DNA of 64,000 bases from Pyxidicoccus trucidator (lineage in GTDB: Bacteria; Myxococcota; Myxococcia; Myxococcales; Myxococcaceae): assembly GCF_010894435.1 (NCBI RefSeq), contig NZ_JAAIXZ010000001.1:960322-1024321 (forward strand), written 5' to 3'. This document shows positions 29,282 to 37,363 of this stretch, piece by piece; within the stretch, counting starts at the first letter, position 1, and every line of letters begins with the position of its first letter. The position numbers and the translations under genes were made by a program. Under the pieces are notes generated by a model. That model was not told where the DNA came from. It saw only the letters and a list, made by a program, of their open reading frames with translations, and made no database searches.

Positions 29282-29803
29282 ATGATTCCGGAATCCATTC
29301 AGCACTACCTCCGTCGAAACCGCGTGCGCTTCGAGCGCTACTGGCACCCCCACGCCGTGAGCGCCCAGGAGCTGGCGGAGGCGCTGCACGTCTCCGGCTG
29401 GCGCGTTGCCAAGTCCGTCATCGTCATGGCGGACCGGCAGCCCTGGATTGTCGTCGTGCCCGCGGCGGGCACGGTGGACCTGCACAAGGTCCGCGACATC
29501 ATCGGTGCCCGCAACGTACGGTTGGCGACGGAGTCCGAGTTCTCCAGCTACTTCCCCGACTGCGAGGTGGGCGCGGAGCCCCCCTTCGGCGAGCTGTACA
29601 AGCTGCCCGTGGCCGTGGACGAGTCCCTCAGCCTGACGGAGCGCCTGCTCTTCCGGGCGGGCTCCCACGAAGAGGCCCTGGAGATGCGCTTCCAGGACTT
29701 CGCCACGTTGGAGTGGCCGCTGGTGGCCGCGTTCATCCAGGCGCCGCAGCGCCAGATGGTGAGCACACCCCAGCCCCAGCTGGAATCCCACGCGCCCGCC
29801 TGA
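29282..29803 (+). CDS. YbaK/prolyl-tRNA deacylase-type protein
   Basis: Stand-alone editing-domain protein of 173 residues, related to YbaK/ProX/EbsC, which hydrolyse mischarged aminoacyl-tRNA. Features: VRFERYWHPHAVSAQELAEA at the start, the conserved lysine in VAKSVIVMAD (about residue 45), the segment GARNVRLATESEF and the glycine region AEPPFGELYKLPV. AAGGAGGTGA, an ideal ribosome site, precedes the ATG by 10 nt and decides this start over longer frames. It follows astB after 149 nt and precedes a convergent gene. tRNA specificity cannot be told. Confidence 0.9.
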   Translation: MIPESIQHYLRRNRVRFERYWHPHAVSAQELAEALHVSGWRVAKSVIVMADRQPWIVVVPAAGTVDLHKVRDIIGARNVRLATESEFSSYFPDCEVGAEPPFGELYKLPVAVDESLSLTERLLFRAGSHEEALEMRFQDFATLEWPLVAAFIQAPQRQMVSTPQPQLESHAPA

Positions 29804-29821
29804 GGCATCCCGGGCGGGCGG

Positions 29822-32443
29822 CTACCGCGTGTCCGACGCTTCACCCGCGCCGCCCGTATTGCCCAGCAGGTGCTCCAGTTCCTCGGCTCGAGGGTCTTTC
29901 GAGAGCTGCTCGCGGCGCGTGTCCACCCGCGCCCGCTCCGCGGACTCCAGCCGGGCCACCCAGGCCTCGGCGTCCTTGCGGGCGCTGGCGGGCAACAGGC
30001 GCATGCCCTCGTGCACCGAGCGCGCCGCCGCGTCATACCGCCGCAGGGCCTCCTGCGTGCGCGCCACCGCGAACCACGCATCCGGCCCGGGGGCCAGCCG
30101 TGCCGCCGTCTGCCGGCGCTCCACCGCGCTGGACAGCAGCCCCTCGCGCTCCAGGCACGCCGCCTCCAGTGACAGCAGCCGCGCCCGCTGCGCGTAGTCC
30201 GTGAGGAAGGGGGATACCGCTTGCAGCGTGTCCTTCGCTCGCCGCGTCAGCCCCGCGTCCAGCTGCCGCGCGGCCAGCGTGAAGGACAGCTCCACGTGGC
30301 CCGGGAAGCGCGCCAGCAGCCGCTCCAGCGTCTGGAGCGCCTCCTCACCCCGCCCCTGCGCCCGCAGCACCTCCGCGCGCAGCAGGTGCGTGTCCAGCGC
30401 GTCGGGCTCGCGGCGCTCCACCTCGGCGCAGGCCGCCTCGGCCACCGGCAGCTCGCCCTTTCGCAGCCGCAGCCGGGCCTCGCGCGCCCACAGGGTCGCC
30501 AGCCCCGCCCGGCCCTCGAAGTGCTCGCGCGCCCAGCCCGAGTAGGCCAGCGCCAGGTCCATCCGCCCCGGCATGCTGCCCAGCGCGTCCAGCAACCGCA
30601 CCGCCACCTCGGGCGAGTCCGGCGTCAACGCGACCAAATCCTCCAGCGAGCGCGCCAGGCGCAGCGCCTCGCCCTGGAGCGCCCCCAGGTCCCCGGCCTC
30701 GTACGCCAGCCGGTACTCCAGGAAGCCCTGGGAGCCACGCCCCAGCGTCAGCAGCGCCCGCGCAGCCACCCGGTGCGACACCGCGTCCACGGGCGACAGG
30801 TAGAGCGCGCGGTTGACGAAGGCCAGGGACTGCTCCGCCCCCTCGCGCCCCCGCGCCGCGTACGCCGACGCCACCAGCCGATAGAGCAGGTAGTCCGACG
30901 GGTGCCTGTCGATGAGCGCCAGCCCGCGTGAGCGCACGTCGGCCTCGGGCGCTCGCGCGGTGACGAGCCCCGCCAGCTCCGCCTCCGCGTCCGACAGGTG
31001 GTGACGGCCGGGCACCAGCGCCACCAGCCCCAGCCCCGTCAGCGCCACGCCCGTGCCCAGCACCCAGGCGGAGGGCTTCAGGCCGCCCGGCTTCCCGGCC
31101 GCACGCTGGCGCGCGCGGGGACGTGCCACCGAGGCCAACACCACCAGCGCCGCCACCGCGCACGCGGGCAGCTCCAGGCTGAAGTCGAAGAGGTCATGCA
31201 GCGCCAGCGCCGCCACGCCCGCGAGCGACGCCAGCTCCAGCGCGTCCAGCCCCTCGCTGCGCAGCAGCCGCGTGAAGCCCCACACCGCCAGCGCCAGCAG
31301 CACGAGGCCCGGCACGCCCAGCTCCACCGCCCCTTGCAGCACCGCGTTCTCCGGGTGCGTGAGGGTGTTGGGGTTGGGCTCGGACTGGTAGCGCGGGAAG
31401 GCCGCCTCGAAGGCGCCACGTCCCATGCCCAGCACCGGGAAGGCCCGCGCGGCCTCCGCCATCATCGGCCACAGTGAGACCTTGGAGTGGCGCAACTCCT
31501 CCACGCTGTCCGCGCTGCGAGCCTCCACCCACAGCCGGTCCGCCGCCGCGTACGCGCCCACTCCCAGCACGGCCAGCAGCGCGACCAGCGCGGCGGCGCT
31601 CCGGGCCCAGACGGGCGGAGCGCGCCCCACCGCCTCGCGGCGACGGCGCAGCAGCAGCAACGCCAGCAGCGCCTGCCCGAAGACGAAGAAGGCGATGCCT
31701 CCGCGCGACAGCGACAGCACCACGCCCAGCCCCCCCGCTCCCGCCGCCAGCGCGTATGGCAGCGCACGCGAGCGGGGCCGCGTGGTGAGCGCCAGCCCCA
31801 GCGCCACCGTGGAGGACAGCCCGAGGAAACCCGCGAGGTGGTTGGGGTTGCCGAAGGGCGTCACCAGCGGGGGCCGCGCGTGGACCCATGACAGCAGGCC
31901 GAAGAGGGACTGCACGCCCAGCAGCGAGTGGCCCAGCCCCACCACCGCCAGCGCCGCGCCGGTGAAGGCCAGCACCGCCAGCAGCCGCTCCCGGCTGGGG
32001 CGCGCGCGGCACACCTGCACCGCCGCGAGGAAGGCCAGGAGGTACGCCACGTGCTTCGCCAGCTCACGCCAGGTGGCCGGCGGGTCCAGCGACACGGGCC
32101 GCGCGCCCTCCAGCCCCAGGGGCACCAGCGCGAACTCCCGCAGCGCCGCGGCCTCGGGGCTCAGCACGCCCAGCACGCCCGCCGGCAGCGGCATCAGTTG
32201 CAGCGCGCACAGCGCCGCGCCCGCCGCCAGGGGCACCGCCAGCAGTGGGAAGCGCAGGGACTGGCCCTGTCGTCTCGCACCTACCGCCGCCAGCACCGCC
32301 GCCGCGCCGGAGAGCGCCACCAGCGGCCAGAGCACCCAGCGCGCCGCGCCACCGAGGGCCACGGGGCCGAGCACGACGAGCGACGCCAGCGCCGCTTCGG
32401 CGAGCAGGGTGAATCGGGACGTGCCGCGGTGTGGGTAGGACAT
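29822..32443 (-). CDS. O-antigen ligase/polymerase-like membrane protein with TPR domain
   Basis: Large 873-residue inner-membrane protein. About the first 480 residues contain 10 or more hydrophobic helices and the Wzy_C/WaaL signature: PFGNPNHLAGFL, LSLSRGG and NTLTHPENAVLQ in the periplasmic loop, which in ligases carries an essential histidine. The last 380 residues are tetratricopeptide-like helices (for example PEAD, EALQTLERLLARFPGHVELSF), facing one side of the membrane. It could polymerise repeat units (Wzy) or ligate glycan to lipid A or a protein. First gene of the polysaccharide region from the left, not overlapping others. Confidence 0.87.
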   Translation of the reverse strand: MSYPHRGTSRFTLLAEAALASLVVLGPVALGGAARWVLWPLVALSGAAAVLAAVGARRQGQSLRFPLLAVPLAAGAALCALQLMPLPAGVLGVLSPEAAALREFALVPLGLEGARPVSLDPPATWRELAKHVAYLLAFLAAVQVCRARPSRERLLAVLAFTGAALAVVGLGHSLLGVQSLFGLLSWVHARPPLVTPFGNPNHLAGFLGLSSTVALGLALTTRPRSRALPYALAAGAGGLGVVLSLSRGGIAFFVFGQALLALLLLRRRREAVGRAPPVWARSAAALVALLAVLGVGAYAAADRLWVEARSADSVEELRHSKVSLWPMMAEAARAFPVLGMGRGAFEAAFPRYQSEPNPNTLTHPENAVLQGAVELGVPGLVLLALAVWGFTRLLRSEGLDALELASLAGVAALALHDLFDFSLELPACAVAALVVLASVARPRARQRAAGKPGGLKPSAWVLGTGVALTGLGLVALVPGRHHLSDAEAELAGLVTARAPEADVRSRGLALIDRHPSDYLLYRLVASAYAARGREGAEQSLAFVNRALYLSPVDAVSHRVAARALLTLGRGSQGFLEYRLAYEAGDLGALQGEALRLARSLEDLVALTPDSPEVAVRLLDALGSMPGRMDLALAYSGWAREHFEGRAGLATLWAREARLRLRKGELPVAEAACAEVERREPDALDTHLLRAEVLRAQGRGEEALQTLERLLARFPGHVELSFTLAARQLDAGLTRRAKDTLQAVSPFLTDYAQRARLLSLEAACLEREGLLSSAVERRQTAARLAPGPDAWFAVARTQEALRRYDAAARSVHEGMRLLPASARKDAEAWVARLESAERARVDTRREQLSKDPRAEELEHLLGNTGGAGEASDTR

Positions 32444-32548
32444 GCTCGGGGGCGGGGGGCGCTGGAGTATGTCACGGCCCGAAACGACCGCCCGCTTCCC
32501 GCCCCCACTCCCGGCCGCAAAGGGACCGGCCGTGCGTGGGGCGGCGCG

Positions 32549-33196
32549 TCAGAAGTGCAGGCCCACCAGGGGGAGCGTGGGATGGGGCCGCCACCGGCGC
32601 GCCTGCAGCGTGCTTCGCGCGTCGCGGCGGGTCTTCAAGTCGCGCAGGTCGTCCTCCAGGCGGATGCGCTCGCGGATGAGCTCCTCGCGGCGGGCGCGGT
32701 TCGCGCTGGACTCCCGCGAGCCGGTGACGAGGCCGCCGACGAGCAGCCCCACACCCACCGCGCCCGTCACCGACAGGCCCGTGCCGAGGCCCACCAGCGT
32801 GGACCTGTCATCACTGTCGTCCGCGTTCAGTCCGATGATGATGAGGGGGATACCAATCAGCAGCAGGGGCGACAGCACGTAGCCGAAGTACGCCATCACC
32901 AGCGAGCCGATGGGGAAGTTCACGTCGATGGAGCGAATCTCGCTCTGGAGCAGCCCCACCTGGCTTGTCAGGTCCTGGATGCGCGCTTCCAGCTCCGGGT
33001 CCATCTGCGGCGCGGCGGGAGGCTCGGACGGAGGCGCGGGCGGCGCGGCCTCCGACGGCGCGTCCGGCGGGGCCTGGGCCACCAGCAGGCGCGCGGACAG
33101 GTAGCGCCCGGACAAGAGGGCCTCGGCGGCCCGCGGGGACGGGGACGGGGAAGCAGGCGCGGCGGTCAGCAGGACGGCGGCGACGAGCGACAGCAT
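32549..33196 (-). CDS. hypothetical membrane protein with coiled coil
   Basis: A 215-residue protein of no recognised family. It begins with a signal-like segment (MLSLVAAVLLTAAPASPS), then a Pro/Ala/Glu-rich linker, a short predicted coiled coil (ELEARIQDLTSQVGLLQSEI), two membrane helices (around FGYVLSPLLLIGIPLIIIGL and GLSVTGAVGVGLLVGGLVTG) and a second highly charged helix (RARREELIRERIRLEDDLRD). GGGAGG precedes the ATG. The arrangement suggests an envelope scaffold. It is divergent from the cysteine-rich lipoprotein and upstream of the O-antigen ligase-like gene in the same direction. Confidence 0.75.
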   Translation of the reverse strand: MLSLVAAVLLTAAPASPSPSPRAAEALLSGRYLSARLLVAQAPPDAPSEAAPPAPPSEPPAAPQMDPELEARIQDLTSQVGLLQSEIRSIDVNFPIGSLVMAYFGYVLSPLLLIGIPLIIIGLNADDSDDRSTLVGLGTGLSVTGAVGVGLLVGGLVTGSRESSANRARREELIRERIRLEDDLRDLKTRRDARSTLQARRWRPHPTLPLVGLHF

Positions 33197-33309
33197 GGGC
33201 GGGTCCTCCCGGGAGTGGGGCAGGCGGGCGACCCTAGCATCCACCCCGGTACGACTGGCATCGCGGACGGCTTGCATCCAGGGGTCCTTCTGGCATCTTC
33301 GCCGCACCC

Positions 33310-33585
33310 ATGCGCCGCCTCCTCATCACCGCCGCCCTCCTGTGCTCCACCCTGTCCGGCCTCGCCGGCTGCAAGGGCGCCTGCCGCGAGCTGTCCGAGA
33401 AGCTCTGCGACTGCTCCACCAACTCCGTGGAGAAGGAGCTGTGCCTCCAGCGCGCCGCCCAGGAAGAGAGCCGCGTGGAGCCCACCGAGGAGGACGAGGC
33501 CGTCTGCGAGCAGCTCGTCGAGAGCTGCAACTGCCGCGAGGTGGAGACCGAGGCCGGCAAGCGCGCCTGCGGCCTGTCACGCTGA
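33310..33585 (+). CDS. small cysteine-rich lipoprotein with duplicated four-Cys module
   Basis: A 91-residue predicted lipoprotein: signal helix and lipobox LAGC (Cys 21). The mature 70 residues hold eight further cysteines in two similar units: C-x7-C-x-C-x9-C (CRELSEKLCDC...) and C-x6-C-x-C-x11-C (CEQLVESCNC...), separated by an acidic stretch (EESRVEPTEEDE). This pattern suggests an internal duplication, with probably two disulfides per unit in the periplasm or at the cell surface. No family is recognised. It stands alone, convergent with an acyltransferase gene. Confidence 0.78.
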   Translation: MRRLLITAALLCSTLSGLAGCKGACRELSEKLCDCSTNSVEKELCLQRAAQEESRVEPTEEDEAVCEQLVESCNCREVETEAGKRACGLSR

Positions 33586-33601
33586 AGCCCCGCCCCGGGA
33601 C

Positions 33602-34792
33602 TCAGGCCCCGGGCACCACCGGCCGCGCGGGGATGCTGGACTCCTCGTCCACCCACGGCTGTAGCGCCTTGCGCACCCTCGAGCGGAAGGGCGTCTCCAC
33701 GTAGCGGTGCACCCCCACCGACGCCAGCACGCCCACGACCAGCACGAAGGCTAGCAACGTCACGGGCGAGTACACGTCCAGCGACGGCGGAAGCACCCTG
33801 GCCAGCGCGTGCGCCAGCCCCGACGCTGGGAACTGGAGGAGATAGAGCGCGTAGCTGGCCCCGCCCAGGTGCACCAGCAGCGGGCGCGACAGCAGCCAGC
33901 CCAGCGGGCCGCCCCCACGCGCCAGCCCGTACACCAGCAGCCCCGACGCGGGCGCCAGCAGCGCGTTGTGCATCAGCGGAAACGGAATCCGCGGGCCCGC
34001 CGCGCCCGCCGCCACCAGCAGCGCCGCGCCCACCGCCGCCAGCACCGCGCCGCTGCCCTGCTTCGCCCCGCCCGAGGCGCGCTCGCGCACGAAGCACCAG
34101 CCGAGCAGCACGCCGAAGACGAACTCGGGCAGGCGCAGCAGCGGGTTGAACTTGATGACCGTCAGCCACGTCGTCCAGGTGCCCGCATCCGTCGGAGCCG
34201 TCCCCTCCGGCTGCAGCCCCAGGTACAGCAGCGGCGGCACCAGCCCGAGCACCCACGCCGCGCCCAGCGCCACCGGCAGCAGCGAGGGACGCAGGCGCGG
34301 CAGCACGCGCGCCAGCCCGGGGAACAGCGCGTAGAAGACGGCCTCCACCGCCACGGACCAGCCGGGCGGGTTCCAGTAGAGCGCCAGCAGGGGAATCCAC
34401 GCCTGCACCAGCGCCAGCGTGCCCAGGCCGCCGACCACCAGCTTCGCGACGGCCACCAACCACCCGTTGTCGGACACGGACGCGGCGATGGTGAAGGGCG
34501 CCGCGAGGAGGAACGTCAGGAGGTAGACGGGGTAGACGCGGGCCACGCGTGCGGCCAGGAAGGCGCGCGGCCCCGTCTCCATCCGACCGTCCCGGTCCAG
34601 GTAGTTCCAGGCGAGGACGAAGCCCGACAGGACGAAGAAGACACCCACGGCGGAGTAGCCCGCCCCCACCCAGTTGCGCAACCCCTCGGGGGCCGTGTCC
34701 ATGCACGGCTTGCCGAAGTGGAACAGCACCACGTGGAGGGCCGCGAAGAAGCGCAGCCCCGTGAGCCCGTCGAGCGCCCCGCCCTGCTTCAT
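33602..34792 (-). CDS. acyltransferase-3 (OafA/NodX) membrane protein
   Basis: Polytopic O-acyltransferase of 396 residues that probably acetylates a sugar of the surface glycan. Diagnostic: an N-terminal GLTGLRFFAALHVVLFHF with the conserved R and catalytic-type H, then GVFFVLSGFVLAWNYLDRDG and FLAARVARVYPVY, followed by about ten membrane helices. It has no SGNH domain. The ATG overlaps the UDP-glucose dehydrogenase stop by 4 nt, so it is co-expressed with that enzyme. One of four such proteins in the window. Confidence 0.92.
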   Translation of the reverse strand: MKQGGALDGLTGLRFFAALHVVLFHFGKPCMDTAPEGLRNWVGAGYSAVGVFFVLSGFVLAWNYLDRDGRMETGPRAFLAARVARVYPVYLLTFLLAAPFTIAASVSDNGWLVAVAKLVVGGLGTLALVQAWIPLLALYWNPPGWSVAVEAVFYALFPGLARVLPRLRPSLLPVALGAAWVLGLVPPLLYLGLQPEGTAPTDAGTWTTWLTVIKFNPLLRLPEFVFGVLLGWCFVRERASGGAKQGSGAVLAAVGAALLVAAGAAGPRIPFPLMHNALLAPASGLLVYGLARGGGPLGWLLSRPLLVHLGGASYALYLLQFPASGLAHALARVLPPSLDVYSPVTLLAFVLVVGVLASVGVHRYVETPFRSRVRKALQPWVDEESSIPARPVVPGA

Positions 34793-36087
34793 CGACGGCC
34801 GATGCCGTAGTACGTGAAGCCCTGCTCGCGCATGCGCACCGGGTCGTACACGTTGCGACCGTCGAACACGACGGGCGACTTCATCAGGCCCTTCATCCGC
34901 TCGAAGTCCGGGTGGCGGAACTCGTTCCACTCCGTCACGACGAACAGGCCGTCCACGCCCTCCAGCGCCTCGTAGGGCACCGAGGCATAGCGGATGCGGT
35001 CACCGAAGACGCGCTTCGCGGAGTGCGCGGACACGGGGTCGTGCGCCACCACCTGCGCGCCCTTGCCGATGAGGCCCTCGATGACCTCGATGGCCGGCGC
35101 CTCGCGCATGTCGTCCGTCTTCGGCTTGAAGGCCAGGCCCCACACGCCGAACTTCTTGCCCTCGAGCGAGCCGTAGTGCTTCACGGCCTTGTTCACCAGC
35201 AGCTTCTTCTGGCGCTCGTTGGTGCGCTCCACGGCGCGCAGCAGGTCCAGCTCCAGGCCGTAGTCGCGCGCGGTGGCCACCAGCGCCTTCACGTCCTTGG
35301 GGAAGCAGGAGCCGCCGTAGCCCACGCCCGGGAAGAGGAACGGGTAGCCGATGCGCTTGTCCGAGCCCAGGCCCTTGCGCACGAAGTCCACGTCCGCGCC
35401 GACCTTCTCGCAGAGCGCGGAGATGTCGTTCATGAAGGAGATGCGCGTGGCCAGCATCGCGTTGGCGGCGTACTTCGTCAGCTCCGCCGAGCGCGTGTCC
35501 ATGTAGATGACCGGGTTCTCGGTGCGCACGAAGGGCGCGTACAGCTCGCCCATGATTTTGCGGCCGCGCTCGGAGTCCACGCCGATGACGACGCGGTCCG
35601 GCTTGAGGAAGTCGTCCAGCGCGGCGCCTTCCTTGAGGAACTCGGGGTTGGAGACGACGTCGAACTCGATGCTCGTCACCTTGCTGATGGCGGCGCGGAC
35701 CTTGTCCGCGGTGCCCACCGGCACGGTGCTCTTGTCGACGACGACGGTGTACTGCTTCATCGCCTTGCCAATCTGCTCGGCGGCGGCCAGCACGTACTGG
35801 AGGTCGGCGTCACCGCTCTCGCCTTCGGGCGTGCCCACGGCGATGAAGACCACCTGCGCGGTGGCCACGGCCTCCGGGAGGTCCCGGGTGAAGAAGAGGC
35901 GCTTCTCGCGCACGTTCTTCTTGATGAGCTCCTCGAGGCCCGGCTCGTAGATGGGCACTTCGCCCGCCTGGAGCATGCGGATCTTCCGCTCGTCGATGTC
36001 CACGCACGTGACGTCGTTACCCGAGTCCGCGAAGCAGGTGCCCGCGACGAGGCCGACGTAGCCCGTTCCGATGATGGCAATACGCAT
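34789..36087 (-). CDS. ugd: UDP-glucose 6-dehydrogenase
   Basis: NAD-dependent oxidation of UDP-glucose to UDP-glucuronate, a precursor for acidic polysaccharides and for pentoses. The 432 residues start with the Rossmann loop GTGYVGLVAG. The catalytic cysteine lies in GYGGSCFPKDV (about residue 260), and the C-terminal UDP-binding domain has GVWGLAFKPKTDDMREAP and FDGRNVYDP. All active-site blocks are intact. ATG start chosen at the Rossmann fold; a longer frame adds 19 residues without support. It overlaps the following acyltransferase and lies 102 nt downstream of the nucleotidyltransferase-like gene. Confidence 0.97.
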   Translation of the reverse strand: MRIAIIGTGYVGLVAGTCFADSGNDVTCVDIDERKIRMLQAGEVPIYEPGLEELIKKNVREKRLFFTRDLPEAVATAQVVFIAVGTPEGESGDADLQYVLAAAEQIGKAMKQYTVVVDKSTVPVGTADKVRAAISKVTSIEFDVVSNPEFLKEGAALDDFLKPDRVVIGVDSERGRKIMGELYAPFVRTENPVIYMDTRSAELTKYAANAMLATRISFMNDISALCEKVGADVDFVRKGLGSDKRIGYPFLFPGVGYGGSCFPKDVKALVATARDYGLELDLLRAVERTNERQKKLLVNKAVKHYGSLEGKKFGVWGLAFKPKTDDMREAPAIEVIEGLIGKGAQVVAHDPVSAHSAKRVFGDRIRYASVPYEALEGVDGLFVVTEWNEFRHPDFERMKGLMKSPVVFDGRNVYDPVRMREQGFTYYGIGRR

Positions 36088-36189
36088 TGAAAGAGTCCCA
36101 GTTGGGATGTGTCTAGCGGACGACTCATACGCCGGGAGGCGCACCGAAAGGAAGCCCGTCCCCGGGGGCTGGAGGGCAGGCGGGCGGCC

Positions 36190-37158
36190 TTACTGGCCTG
36201 TGAGAAGCCGGCGCACCCGCTCCAGCCCCTTGAGGGCCGAAGTGCGCCCCGGGGTGCTCACCGCACCCACCACCGTCCGGTCCAGCAATTCGCGCGTAGC
36301 CCGACGCAGCGGGGGGAAGGCGGCGGTGGCGTCCGGGGCGGCCTCGGGGAAGAGGCGCGCGACGATGGCCAGGGACGTGTAGAGGGCGCGCTCCAGGCGC
36401 CACTCGGCGGCCCGGGCCAGCAGCGCGGGCACGTCCACCGGGCGCGAGTACGGGCCGCCCATGGCCTTGGCGCCGGTGATGAGCTCGCGCAGGTCCAGGA
36501 AGGACAGCCAGGGCACTTCGTACCCGTGGCGCGCGTGCTCCAGGGCCACCAGCAGCACCGCGTCCTCCAGGCTCGCGCGGAAGACGGAGGGGCCGTACAT
36601 CTTCATCGGCATCGCCCGCTCGATAATGCCCGCGGCCTGCTCCCGGCGCTGGGGGCCCAGCACGTCCGAGTAGAGGAAGATGAGGGTGCGCCCGTCGGAC
36701 ACCGCCTTCGTGGCGCCGGTGCCCTCGGCGTCCTCCGGCTTGAAGTCGTGGTTGGCGAGGAAGCCGGCGAAGCCGTCCACGTCCAGCCGGCGCATCATCA
36801 ACTGGAGCTCCGTGACGGGGCGGAAGGCGACGTGCGGGTAGAGGGAGTCGGCGAAGGCCGCCGCGCCGAACAGCACCAGCCTGCGGCCCTGAAGGTCGTC
36901 CACCATCTGCTTGAAGTTGACGAGCTTCATCACGTTGTCGTTGGCCGAGCCCTGGTAGATGGCCAGGAGCCTGTCGCGGACCCACTCCGGTACGTTGGCG
37001 CCGCCGAGCCGATACTGGAGGTTGTAGGCCGCCAGGGGCGCCAGGCCCTGGGAGATGGCCCAGTCCACGTACTCCTCCCACGGCGCGCCCCGCAGCGAGC
37101 CTCGCGGTGGGTCGAAGGAGGCAAGGACGCGGAAGGTGTCGAGGAGGCTCGGCGGCAT
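36190..37158 (-). CDS. nucleotidyltransferase-like protein, DxD motif missing
   Basis: A 322-residue soluble protein resembling the uncharacterised nucleotidyltransferase family (PF14907 type). It shares the plan of the gene at 40202-41236: helical N-terminus, a strand with LVLFGAAAFADSLYP, then the metal-site strand and a helical C-terminal half with PWLSFLDLRELI. In the position of the active D-x-D it reads VTELQLMM (E117, Q119), and the usual K-G of the preceding loop is F-G. So it is probably inactive as a transferase or altered in metal use. ATG start; upstream of ugd in the same direction. Confidence 0.75.
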   Translation of the reverse strand: MPPSLLDTFRVLASFDPPRGSLRGAPWEEYVDWAISQGLAPLAAYNLQYRLGGANVPEWVRDRLLAIYQGSANDNVMKLVNFKQMVDDLQGRRLVLFGAAAFADSLYPHVAFRPVTELQLMMRRLDVDGFAGFLANHDFKPEDAEGTGATKAVSDGRTLIFLYSDVLGPQRREQAAGIIERAMPMKMYGPSVFRASLEDAVLLVALEHARHGYEVPWLSFLDLRELITGAKAMGGPYSRPVDVPALLARAAEWRLERALYTSLAIVARLFPEAAPDATAAFPPLRRATRELLDRTVVGAVSTPGRTSALKGLERVRRLLTGQ

Positions 37159-37363
37159 GGGGGCCCCTTTAACGGGCCGGACGCCGGGCCTGCAACGCCC
37201 GCCTTCGTACCCCTGCTGTGTGCGCGGCCGGACACAACCGGGTAGGAATGGTGCCCAGGCGACACGCGCCAGCCCTTCGGGGTGGGTCCGGAAGGCCGGG
37301 TGGATGAATACCTCGGGGCTCGGTTCGTCTGCGGCCGGGCAGGCATCCGTGGGAGGTCTCTTC

